Below are positions 48,058 to 60,634 of a stretch of DNA of 64,000 bases, piece by piece; within the stretch, counting starts at the first letter, position 1, and each line of letters opens with the position of its first letter. Both the position numbers and the translations under genes were made by a program. The notes under the pieces are model-generated. The model made no database searches. It had not been told where the DNA came from and saw only the letters and a program-made list of their open reading frames with translations. The DNA comes from Melanocharis versteri (taxonomy: Eukaryota; Chordata; Aves; Passeriformes; Melanocharitidae), in assembly GCA_013397845.1 (NCBI GenBank), contig VZTG01009363.1, positions 372,001 to 436,000 of the forward strand, given 5' to 3'.

Positions 48058-51000
48058 CAGCTATGTAATTATGTTGGACTTTCAGCTTGCATTCTAGGAG
48101 AACAACAGATTCCTAGACTCCTAAAAAATAGAAGTGGGGAGGAGTTGTTCCTTAAGGCCTAAGGAAATAGAAGACTCCACCATTTACAGGACTTTCATAA
48201 TCCCACCTCTACAGAGCAACTCTCAACAGTGAGGGGGCAATGCTGGGGCTGGGGCTGGCAGGGCTCACCCTGTCCCTCATCCCCTGAAGTGGAAGAGGTG
48301 CACTTTGTCCCAAAAGCCGAGGGTATTTCAGTAAACATGAGGGATTTCCTTCTATGGGACACTTTGGGAAAACCCAGCCCTTGATGATCTGCACACTGTA
48401 GCCCGAAGCTCTGCACACAGGGGCCATCAAGCAAATTCTCCTCCACGCACCAGACTGAGTCTGTTGGAGGCAGCGGCCACTTCCCATAAATCAGAATCCC
48501 ACATCTGACATAATAAAGAGCCTCAGAGGGCCAACACTATTATCTCTGGAAAGCTTTCAGCCTAAGAAATACTTTATTCTATGTAATGTACACAAACCCT
48601 TTCATTAAAGGAGGGGAGAACCCTCATTTTCAGCCTGACCATCATCTCTCACTTGTTTATATAACCCAGCCAGCATTTTCTCTCTGGCTTTGTTCTTCTT
48701 TGCAGCAGTCCAGAGAATCACAATGAATTGTCAGAAATCCTAATTATACACTTCAACAACCACCACCATTTAATTATATAGTATTACCAAACAATGTCCT
48801 ACTGTGATTAAACACTAAATATTTTAATTGAAAGGATACAGAAAGCCCAACCACAACACAGGCTAAGCAAAGACTGCTGAGTATCTGAACTGTATGTTAG
48901 GCAAATATTACAAACAGAGCTGAAGAAACACTGCGGTAAAATTTATGAAAAATCACGGATTTGCAATAGCTTAAGGTCCAGCCATAACAATGCGGTAAGA
49001 ATATCACACCAGCAGAGGGTCCAGCATCCCATAGGCTATTAGATTTAAAGACAAACACAAACCAGAACAAACCTCAGGAAGTGCTGGTGCTTTTAAATAA
49101 CTGTCTGGAATATGAGAGATGTGTCTGTCCTCAGTTACTGAAAATCAAGTAAGGGATCACTCAGTGCATGTCTCTGGAACTAAACCCAAAAATCTAAATA
49201 GGTTGTTCATTCAAAAGATGAGAGAAAAAGTAGAACAGTTAAAAGAAGATAGAAATTATGTATGAATTAAAGACCTGTTCAATGACAGGCAAGACAGCCA
49301 TGATACATGACAGCAGAGAGCCTCTCTCAAACCCTGTCTCAATAGAGAAGAATTTAGACTGACCTGCAAGAAGAAATATAGCCAGATCTATAGGGAGATC
49401 AAAGCCAGATTTTTGGTTTGTGAAAGAGCTTCCTAAGACAACCTGAAGATATTCCATTCAATGATTTAAATAAAACCAGAGGTAACAAAGCATTAGCAAA
49501 GCCACGGAAGAGATCTGTCCTTCAGAGTTGTGCCAGATGGCAAAGTAATGGCATTTTTATCAAAGTCCAGGCCTTCCATTCTGAAATAAATATGCTTCCT
49601 AATGAAACATAGATCCTAATTAAGATTATATGGTTTGATGACTAATGTACATGATTTTTGATCTTAATTCAATTTACATTCGACTGAAAGGATGAAAAAA
49701 GGTAACACACCCAAAGTATATATTTTCCCTTACATTCTCTAATTTTGTAACACAGTATTTAGATGTTAGCGACCCTAGTAATGGTGTTGAATGGTATGCA
49801 GAAAAAGTAGTTAACTCCATGCTTTGTGGCTTTTGAGATACATTTCTTGAAGAGGGCAACAAGATCCCCTCCATAGCTGCGAGTGTGGTAGGTGCCAAAC
49901 CCACGGCAGTGCCACCTGTGTTGCAGGGCCACTCACCAAGGACATGATGAAATCATCCAGAGCACAGGTGCAAAAACGATGCTCTTCACAGGAAGCTTTC
50001 ACCTGTTGTTGTACCAGCTTCTGCAACTTTTAACATTAAGCGCAATGCTAAAAACATTGGACCACTGTTTTAAAGAACAAGAAACAATGGAAACTCCAGC
50101 CATGCACAACAAAGCAACATTTCTGTATCCACTGATGTTGCCACAAATGCTATTCCATTTGACCACAGAAATGAAATTTTTATGTGCCTTCACAAGTTAA
50201 ATGGAAATATTTGGCAGCCATCTGTTCCATGTAAGTTTCTGTGCACACATGCACCCCTGACATGGCTGAGGCAGGTCATTCATTTAAAAGCATTGTAAAA
50301 CACCATGTGTCACAGCAAAGTGTGCTTTTAAACTCTTGTAGCTCATATGACTCTTAACCAATTTTCACTCAGTAGTCAGAAGCAAAATCGGCATGCCCTT
50401 CTCATCAGGATTTTTTCTCTCATCTACTATCCAGTGGAATGGAACAAAATAGAGTTTCAACCATATCTGATAGCATAAAAACTGTATTTACCTTTTTTTA
50501 TGTTTGGGAAAAATACAGATATACTTTTGCTGAGGTTTTCAGTGGGGAAAAAATGCCTTGCCTGAGACTGAACAAGTATACCCAATTTTATGCAGAAAAT
50601 CAAACCTGCAGATGCATTAACTACAGGTTTTGTTACATTCCAGCTGAAATGCTGCAGTAAATGCTGGCAATAACAGAACTGAAAAAAAATTAATCAAGAT
50701 TTGATGCCTCAAATAAATATATAGACCTTTATACACCCTTTTCTGGATTTAGTGGTAATGCTCCTGTTGCCTTCATTAAGAACCACTCTAATATAAAAAT
50801 TACCTCTTTTCCAACTTAAAAGTCTCTCTGAGGACATTATTTGGAATTTAAAAGACTAATGTGTACAAAAAAAGAACAGGTAAAAGTGTTTCTATCCATG
50901 CTGGGTACTTAGCAGTTACATAGACTTCTTATTTGGAAGGTGACCCCAAAAATGAAGAGGGCCACAAGGAAGAATGCAGTAGGACCTCAATAAAAATTGA

Positions 51001-52294
51001 GTTCAGAAAACAGTAGGTATAAAGAAGCCTGCTCTACTCTTTTAATTATCAAATTGCCACTCCTGATTAGCCTTTTCCCTGTGATATCAGGAATGCTTGA
51101 GAGATAGCAATAGGGAGATACCAATACCGAACTGAAAAAAAGGGATCCCCATAGGCACTGCACTGAACATAGCTCATGGTCACAAATCCACTGGCTGTAA
51201 ATTCATTCCTAATCTCCTGAGGCTACATGTTCAACTACAGGAGAGAAATTATGTCTAGGTATGAGCGCTGCTCCTCTGGAAGTGTGCTGCCTTACTCCCC
51301 TCAGCTGAATTGAGACTTGGCATTAAATCACCTCCAAAGGAGAGGAGCTGTCAGGGCCTGGATTTATTTTTCACCTCACTGCCCTTCTAAAACCACTTTC
51401 TAAAGGTAGGGCTTTTTCCACAGAAATATTGCAGGCTTGATGGCAGACACAATAAATCCTGTTTCCACCTTCCAACCTAACCACCCTCCTCCTCCGCCTC
51501 CTTTTCCACAATCTTATCTTTTCAAAGTGGAAGTTTTCCTATGTGAAGCTGGATCTCTAGGTTAAGGAACGATTATGACCCAATGCAGCTCCCATCTTTC
51601 AGTCTTCTCATTCTGCTGTTCCCCTTTTCCCCCTCTCCTGTTTCCTTGTGTCCTGTAGCATCTCTGACTACTGAGGTCTCCCTAACCCTGGCTCATTCAC
51701 ACCTCACTAGCATCCAATTTCCTGGATAAAAAGCAGACTTAGAATGTATTCCGCAGGCAACCAGAACATTTTTTTCAAACACTTGTGCCAATGTGTAATG
51801 ACTGTGCAATGTAAGGAGCAAACAGCCCTGATAAATGGATTTTTTCCACCTAATACCATCACAATTTCTGGGATTTTTCCCTGGTTAATATCCACCCTTA
51901 TCTAGAGAGGAAATTTTTATTCTGTAAATTACTACAAGAAGTTTCCTGTACAGAGGTGGGAGTTTGGTTGGTGAATGCAATTTGTGTTTTCCCTCCTAAT
52001 AAAGCAGTAAGTAAATTTGCACTATCTTGACAAATGCTGGGAAATGGTTAATTAAATCTGCTTGTTATAAGTGAGGAAAAGCCATGCAGAAGGACGTCCA
52101 GAGCACCACAGTCACAAAGATAAGGAATTAGCCAACAATTAGACAACAAACATATTGCCTGCCTACATAGCACCTACCCCGCTGCCTTCTAACATCAATG
52201 GCACCACTGTGCTAAGTAGGTGAAAACTCTACTGCAATCATGAAAATACAGAAGCTGACAAATCCATTAGACGTCAAAACATTTGCTACACTTT

Positions 52295-52325
52295 CAACAG
52301 CAACAATAACAATAACAACAACTAT
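52295..52325. repeat. (AAC)n/(AAT)n-like short repeat
   Basis: AACAGCAACAATAACAATAAC followed by AACAACTATAA, an imperfect trinucleotide tract. Confidence 0.6.
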
Positions 52326-52548
52326 AATACCTGCAGAAATAATTATTTTCCTGAAATATATATTCCTTGCTATAATCCTTTTCCTGATAGCTTATGAAAT
52401 AATGTAAAACCAAGTCTTCGCAAAATATTTTTCAACAGAGCCTGGCAGTTTTAGAGTCTCTGTCTTCAGAGCAGTACAAGGGGAAGGCAGTTGCCATGAG
52501 GCCAGGGTCTCCTGAGATTCCACATCTGGAGATGGAGCACTAAAAATC

Positions 52549-52965
52549 TCAGAATCACAGAATCATTTTGGTTGGAAAAGACCTCTGAGTTCATTGAGTC
52601 CAGCCTTTGTCCAATCTCCACTTTGTCAACTACACCACGGCACTGAGTGCCACATCCAGCTGTTTCTTGAAGACCTCCAGGGATGGTGACTCCACCACCA
52701 ACCTTGGCAGTCCATTCCAATACTTGGCAACCCTTTCGGTGAACAAATTCCTCCTGATGTCCAGCCTGAACCTCCCCTGGCAGGGGACATAGCTTGAGGC
52801 TATGTCCTCTTGTCCTGTCACTTGTTACCGGGAGGAGAGGCCGCCTCCAGCTCGCTACAGCCTCCTTTCAGGTGGTAATAGAGAGTGGTAAGGTCACACC
52901 CCTGAGCCTCCTTTTCTCCAGGCTAAACAACCCCAGCTCCCTCAGCCGCTCCTCATAGGACTTAC
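52549..52965 (-). mobile_element. CR1 LINE, 5'-truncated, about 417 bp
   Basis: Plus-strand sequence runs from CAGAATCACAGAATCATTTTGG (the CR1 3' end) through CCTCCAGGGATGGTGACTCC, CCTTTCGGTGAACAAATTCC and GAGCCTCCTTTTCTCCAGGC to about TCATAGGACTT. It is a minus-orientation CR1. This copy is continuous where the one at 5354-6620 is interrupted, so it serves as a local reference for the LTR insertion point. Confidence 0.95.
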
Positions 52966-55900
52966 AAGTATTTTAAGTCTGATTTAAAGTCTGCCTTAAG
53001 TCAAGACTCAAGTATGACTTACTAGTCTTTAGTCCGGTAAGACTCAAGCCTTACCATGCATTTCAGGCTCATTGCTACAAGCTTTATCAGGGGATTGAGG
53101 CTGAAAGTGAAAGACTTAAATTGAACAAAATAATTTTCTTACCCAGAAGACTAAGTGGAAAACTTAGAACTTTTCACTATAAAATGTATGTGCTTTAATG
53201 GAGAGAAAATCCCATGGCAATTTAATGAAGAGGCAGAAGGCATAACATAAATCTATAGTTACAAGTGGGAATTTGTAAATTTTAATTCAGATAAAAAAAT
53301 TGTAAAGGAGACCTTGGTTTTTTTTTCCCCCTAGTTGACACGTAAATATATTATTAATAGTTCTTGTAAAAGGTACAACCCTATGCAATAAAAAAACCCC
53401 AGACCCAAATATTAGCTTGTGTTTCAGCGAAAGCAATCCCAAGGTAACTGAAAATTTGGAGGACAACTATTCAGGGAAGAGGGAAGAAGGAAACAGAGCG
53501 AACTCAAACAGTCAAGATGTCTGAACTCATTTCAAGAAATTATTCTGCCTGAAGTTAATGCCAAAGACTTTTGGACTGCAAACCTACATATCTGCTTTAG
53601 AACTTTCCCACTGCTTTCCGATGTTCTTCTACACTTGTAACTTTATCACACTTTTAACTTTCTGAAGAATTTTGAAGTTCTCAAATAATGGCTGTAATAA
53701 TCAGTTTCCTTGTTTTGATATGATATACCACTAAAAATACAAGGAAAATGGTCCCTTTCTCTACTTACTGTAAAAGGTGGCAAGAAGTTAGAAAGCTAAT
53801 AGAATTGACCGTATTTGTGTCAAACCTTAATTTGCTTTTCCATTCTTGTTCTTTTGCCAAATACCAAGATTTATGGGTCCTTGAAGGGAAAAAAAAAAAG
53901 ACTGAAACAAATCTGGGGTCAATATTTGACTTCAGGGTCAATATATCTTGCCTTTTTACTCTCAAAGAGGTCAATATCTGCTGTTATTTATGCCATCCTC
54001 TGCAGCTGCTCTTTTGAACTCCAGCAGAGAAATACATCACACCCTTGACCCACAACCTTTCCAACTAAGTGTGGAGACACTGTAATTTATTTGTTCAAAG
54101 CAAGTGTCGAATGTTTTTAGCACTAAACTGCACTAAACACTCTTGTTCCTTATCACAGTTTCAGTTACACAAGTGCAACCTCTCTGGCTTCCACAGACTT
54201 ACATGCAATTTACATCAGTGCAGGTGTATCACTCAGCCAGGGAGCTGGAAAATGTTTTTTGTTCCGTGTCAAGCTAAAAGCATAAAACAGAGGAGCAGGT
54301 GAAGCAGCCAAACTGGCAGCTCAGTGGAAACTTTGTATTAAAAAAATTAACACACAGCTCTATAATCTATTTAAGGAAAATCCAATAAAATCCAAAATAA
54401 CTCTTCCTTGTGTCTTTGGAATCCACAGGCACTTAGTCCCTGTAGTGCTCTGAGGTTTATAACTAATAGGCTGAAAAATAATTTTCACGTATTAAGAGTG
54501 AAAATATTTTCTAAAAATTCTGTTTCTCAGCAGTTTTATTTGACTTAGTACATTTATTTCTTGGCTAGTTCCTTGTATGGTAAGTTTCAGTCCAGTACAA
54601 ATTTTTTCCATGGTCGAACTATATCCTCCTGAAAAGCAGAGCTGGAAATGTTGAAAACCATAAACTGTAGCTAAAGGCACACATCACAAATAGGATCGTG
54701 GAAAGCAGAGTTCTCAGTGTGAGCAGTACCTTCTTTTTTCAATGAAATATGTACTTTGTTTGTTAAGCACACTTCATACCTCCTCATATTTTGAATCTTA
54801 CTCTAGCCTCCAAAAGGAAGAAATATTTGAACACATATGCTGTAGCCTTTTCACTTAAGCGACTAGGAGTTTTCGCTACTTTTCATGTCCTTTTTGTTCT
54901 GCACTTCTTTCCCAATCCACAAGAAAAGATGGCATCTTGTTTGCTTGTTTGAACAATGCACCACTCTATTTAAATAGCTTAGACAAAGCTTCAAAGCTGT
55001 GAAAACTATGAGTCTCAAAAATATTTTTAAGGAGAATTAATGAATTCAGTTTCTTCATATCCTACTATATGAATACTTTTTTTTGCTGGTGAGATCAATG
55101 TCTGTAAATTTTTAGATGAACTGTGTTGTGCAGTTGTGCACATGACCCTAAAATTAATTAAAGTGCTTGATAAATGTCCTGGTAGTTCTTGAGCCAAAAG
55201 ATGAGAGAGAATATGCCCAGCAAAAAGTCTTACAGTTTTGTAGAAACTGGGTAGTACAATTTGTTATGCAGGTTCTTCTCTCTTCCACTCCTTGTTTTGC
55301 TGTGTGCTTTGTTAAAGAAATTTAAATGCACTTACAGAAATCTCCTCTAAGTGTTCTGCCAAGGTGCATGAGCAAACTCAGGTCAAAATTTTACTGTACA
55401 TGGACAGAAGCCAGAGGACAGAAGAACACTTAATTTTTAATCATTATTTCATTAGTTAATAAAGTGCTTAGCTGCTCCATAACATTTTGGATTGTCTGAA
55501 AATGGCATACAGCTTTGCGGGAAATCCTTCTTTGGCTTCTCTCAGCCACAGACACAAACCTTATAGGTTCCCCAGGGGAACATAGAACTTAGTGCATAAC
55601 TAAACATAATGATGAGTACAAGGCAGCCATTCAAGCAAGCTGAGTCACAGGATAAACCGGGACCACATACAGGAAAGTGAATATCAGGGTATCTAAGAGT
55701 CCAGTGGAAACAAAATCACAAACCCTGTGTGCTGTGCGTGGACAGCAGTGGCCCCAAAAAAGATAATGAGTGAGATGACAAGAAGGCTATGAAAGCATTC
55801 CCATCGTGATGCTAAGGACGAAAGGGCAGAGCCAGCTTCTTGGCTTGCTGCAGTGAGCTGGCAGCTGGACCAGCCTCGGGCATCGCAGCACCGGTGAGAA

Positions 55901-58900
55901 CTCAGCTCAACACAGGGACTGGAAAAACCCAACTCACTGCTGTGGCTTCCAGCCTTCTCATGATGGAAACAGTACTGGGAGGCTGGACAACCTTGGACCA
56001 GCTCTACAGCTCAGGGCCAGGCCAGTCATTCAAAGACCAAGAGAAAAGGTCTCCTGGAGCTGGTGACCAAGGGCAGCTCCTGACGGGGTCAGGAGCCTTG
56101 AGGGCCACTGGCTCCAAGGTAGCACATACAGGAGGGAGCTGCTTTCGAGCTAATGACCCTAATGTCCCTGGTGGGGAGGCTGCAAGTCACACCAGGTGTT
56201 TCCACCACTGTGAGTCTTACCAGGAGTCTGGGGTTTACAGTGAGAGGCTTAAATTCACCCAAATGCTTTTCATACTTGGAAGAAAACAGTAATTAAAAGA
56301 AAACCAGAAGACTTGGCTGCAAACTTGGGTGCTTTAATGGAGCACTGTCACTAAAGGGCACTTTTATGAAGAGGTAGGAGTAACGTACATTCCTGGCTAC
56401 GAGTTGGAGGTAGAGACTCTTCTTGGAAAAAAAGCAAAAATTGAAGCAGTGGGGGTGATTACAACTGGAATAAATTACCATCACAGGGGATTCCCTGTAC
56501 TTTAATGCCTTTAGATCCAGCCCGACTCCTCATTTAAAAGATTTGCTTTAGCCAAAAACAAAGTCATTGGACTTTGTACAGGAGTAACTAAATAGAATTG
56601 CACAGCCTATAACACACAAGAGGTCAGAGTAGTTAAGTGCCTTGGCTCTAATCCCTACAGATGGAAATACGTGTGCCTCTGCTCTGGCCTGCTGCACAGA
56701 AAATATATGTCTCTAGGAGAAGTTCACGGTGATGACAAGATGCCTCACTGCCCCTAAGGCGATGTGTCTTTCAGATCCAGCCGAGCTCAGAATTAGAACA
56801 CATAACCCTCCCGGATGTTTTATGGCACTGGATGGAGACAGCAGATAATAAGGTTCAGTGTATGCTGGAACATGAGAGTGTTTGGTTTTTTTTTTCTTAT
56901 AAAGCAGGTAATAAGTCTGTTCAAGAAACAAAATAAAGTGAATCCAAAGGAATAAAGGCCGGAGGCTAATTAAAAGCCGCCTTCTCTTAATACAGGGGGA
57001 GAAACTGCTCAGGGATAGTTCATTATGTTGAACCATGGCCCTCTAGTACTGCCAGAAAATGCTAAGAGCTTTGGTGAGTTAATCTTTGATCCGGTTTGTT
57101 AAACAAAACTGCCGTGTTGTTGCTCTTCCCGAGAGTGGGCACAGATATCCACCTTGGGAGGCAACAGACAAGTCAAGTCTAAGTCTCTTATGTAGGGGTG
57201 AAAGGACACGTTTCTCATCTTGACCCTTTTTTTTCTCTAAAGCTGGTTCTTCCAGTCTGCTGGACTTTACTCAGAGCTGTCAGCCAAATTCGGGAGGAAA
57301 ACTCTTTTTGCTGAAGTGCAACTTTTTCCTTGAAGAATATAGCGAGTATGGAAAAGTACAAGGGAAGAACAATATTTCAGCCCATTAATACAGCTTGGGA
57401 AAACATAATCATACCATATTTTTACTACTTCTACTAGTATGATTTACTATTTAAACCAATGAAAATTTGCTGATAATGCTAGTGACTACTAAGAAATCAC
57501 AGTAGGGGAAGTAAGGATTTAGGACCAGGATGTGAAACAGAAGCATTATCCAGAAAACTGAAAAGGGCTAACCTGGACAGGCTTGTAGAAGCTGTTTGCT
57601 GAAGTACCACTACTTAAGATGAAGCTCACTTGACAGTCACAGAAAACTTCTGAGATGCAGCTGGTCCCTGCAGTCCATATCCTGAGCATACTTTCTGTTG
57701 TATTTGCACCATTACTTCTAGAAATAAATTAAATGCTGCATTTTGGGACAATGTAGTTACAACCAGAAAAGGATAATGAATGATATAATAAATCAGACAA
57801 TGGAAGATTGCTAGAAGTATTGGACAACTGTGCATGAAAGCTTAAGTATTAAAACCTGTTTCTTTGCAAACTTTCCTTTATCCACATCTGCTGGGAAGGT
57901 TCCTGGAACTTGCAAGAGAGCAGAGACAGAAATGGTGGGGTTTTTTGTCAGCTTTTCATGGCATAATGGGTAATCAACACATCAGCCCTTTACAGCCACG
58001 AAACCTGCCTCCCTGTGAGCTGTAACTTGAATCATTCCCCGTGTTAGTCACAGCTGGAGGCGGCTTGTGCTCTCCTTCCAGCCACGACTGCTGCGCTGGG
58101 GGAAGGGGTAAGGGTGCTTTTGGGAATCTGCAGCGTGGCAGAGACTCCGCCACAGAAGGGGAAAATCACTGCAGAGAATGTGTGGCCACCTTCACTTCAG
58201 GGCACTGCTAGAGGCATGTTCACACTCACGCTGAGTTCTTCTGCAGCCTGTAGGTGTGTTACTGTTTTAGCACCTTTTTCCAGTAGGCAGCAGACCGTGG
58301 AAGGCTGAGCACCCAGATTTCCTGTATTATCCAGTCTGACACTTATTAACAGAGAAAATGCCACTGTTATACCAAGGGTGCTTCTTAAATGAGCACTGTT
58401 ACATTTCAACAAGGATGCTTAATGTTGCAAAAAGGAAGACTGAGGGCCTGTGTCTTCTTAATTCATCTGAACAGTACCTGGCAATCTTACAAAGTGAAAA
58501 AAACCCCATTGCCTTGAATTTTCATTAAGGCTCAGTGTTTGGATTCAGTGCCAGTTCTCATTGACTCACCCTGTCTTCAAGATAAGTTGCAGACTAATCT
58601 ATTTTACTTTCTTACAGCAGTGAGGCCAAATTACCTTTGTACATGCTCTGGTGAGGCCTTACAGAGTTAATGTCATCACACAGATAAAACTCAGCCCAAA
58701 ATTCGGTGTGCTGACTGATATCCATTCCCTGGTTTTCCATCTTTTATCAAAAGAAAGAGAAGAGCCCATCCTTCAGCTGTGTGTGAAAACTAGCAAAGAC
58801 ATAAGTTCCAAAACTTATATTTTTTACTTAGCTTGATTGAGACTCTTTAGTGAATGTACATCTATTTTAACAGATTGAATTTACTTAGCAGCTATTACAG

Positions 58901-60595
58901 ACTGAAACTCAGCTCTAAAACAGTATTACCATGAATTAAGACAATTTTCTGTAGTGGAAATTCACCTCATAAATCAAGTCTGGTATTCATATGGCAGCAC
59001 AGATGTGCCAACTCAACTTGCAGCTGTAGGCACTCAGAAAGCCGCAGAATTTTTCCCTAAATCTGCAATTGTTTGATGAAAAATGAACGTATTTTGACTT
59101 CCAAGTGAACAGATTATTGGAAGATGTTTTCTAATACAGAATTTCAGGATATCTAGTACAAAACACCACTGCTGGTAAAAATGAGGAGACAGTGGAAATG
59201 AAAGGGTTTTCCTAGCTCTGCCTGCACTGGAGTTTTTCAAATATACATTGCTCTGCCTCCAACATGCTTGTCAGCAGGACAAGCATTTCTTCAGTACTGA
59301 CACACCATTTGGCTCTATTTTGAATTTGGAAAAGAGTTGGTTTTGCCCCACAGGAATGCAAAGCACTTCCAGGTCCAGGGGAGTTACTAAATAAACAGCC
59401 TCCATTTCAAAATTACCTGGGAACTCCTGCTGAAATTGGGACCATTCATCAAAGAGAGAGTTTAACATTAAATACCTGGGTAGGAGGTTAACTGAAGTTG
59501 CTGGTGATTCAGCACTTCTGAAATTTGGTCTATTATTACTATATAGCCAAGGTCCCTGTTTTGAAGACTCTAGACCAATCCCAGTTACTTACTTATTTTT
59601 GTCAGCCAAAAAGTGGCTGAGATCATGATTTTGGCTGACCAGACAAAATAAAACCAAAAGCTCTAGAAAAAGAAGTTTGTCCCCTACATGTTTGGGATGA
59701 ATATGGAACTCACTAGAAAAAAAAATTCTGTGATTCATTGACCACAGAAAACATAACACTTTTTTCTGTAGTTATGACATTTTTTCCCAACAGAAAATTC
59801 TTTATTCACAATAATTTTTCCTCAGATTTAGATTTTTAGCATAATCCAATTTTCAGCCCTAAAATATGCCATATTGGCCATTCTGTTAAGCTTGATGGTG
59901 AAGTTTTGACTAAACGATTTTGTATTTACATCTCTGTCCTTAAATACAGACTGCCAGTCATGCAGTCCACCTTAAATAGCACAGAAACAAAATTTGACTC
60001 CCATCAGGTAACAGTTTGAAAAATATGGTCCCTCCAGTGCTGAGATACACTGAACAAAGTCCTAATTGCAGGTTTTCCACGGAATTTGCTGCCTTTCTGA
60101 GCAAATTATTTTTTACTTCTGAACCAAAATTTCAACTCTTACATCAATGTGAATCCAGGATAAGTTCAGTGTAGTAACTTTAGATCTAAACTGGTACAAG
60201 TGAAAACAGAACAGCACAATAATACTGCAATTAAAATGTTACTTTTTGAAATAGGCTGTAGAAACCATGCCCAAAACCTCTGGTGTTGTTGCTTTAATAT
60301 ATTTTGTGGGATATTCAAAAGTACTTCAAAAAAGGGGTCACCAATTCAGAACAAGAATCGTGTTAAAAATCAGCTTAGATCTTTCCAGGACCCAATCCTT
60401 CTGTAGCCCTTCCTGCTTCCCTGTCAAGGCAGTGCTTCCAGGAATACCCTCAGAAATTCTGAAAACATCAATATAAAGCCTAGGCTGTGGGGAATATAAT
60501 TAGGAGAAATTAATGCAAAATGGAGTCTTTTTACAAATTCACTATGCACAATTGAGATATCTCCTGTACATAAAATTTCTGCTTTATGAAAGTGG

Positions 60596-60634
60596 CATAT
60601 GAGGATCTCATTGATCCTCATATGAGGAGCTCAT
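60596..60634. repeat. Inverted plus direct repeat (possible hairpin)
   Basis: CATATGAGGATC (60596-60607) and its exact reverse complement GATCCTCATATG (60613-60624) flank a 5-base loop. In addition CATATGAGGATCTCATT and CATATGAGGAGCTCATT form an overlapping 17-bp direct repeat with one mismatch. Confidence 0.9.

Noticed and set aside
55840..56292. 150-codon plus-strand open frame inside the COLEC12 intron
   Set aside because: No recognisable similarity. The region is merely GC-richer, which lowers stop frequency.
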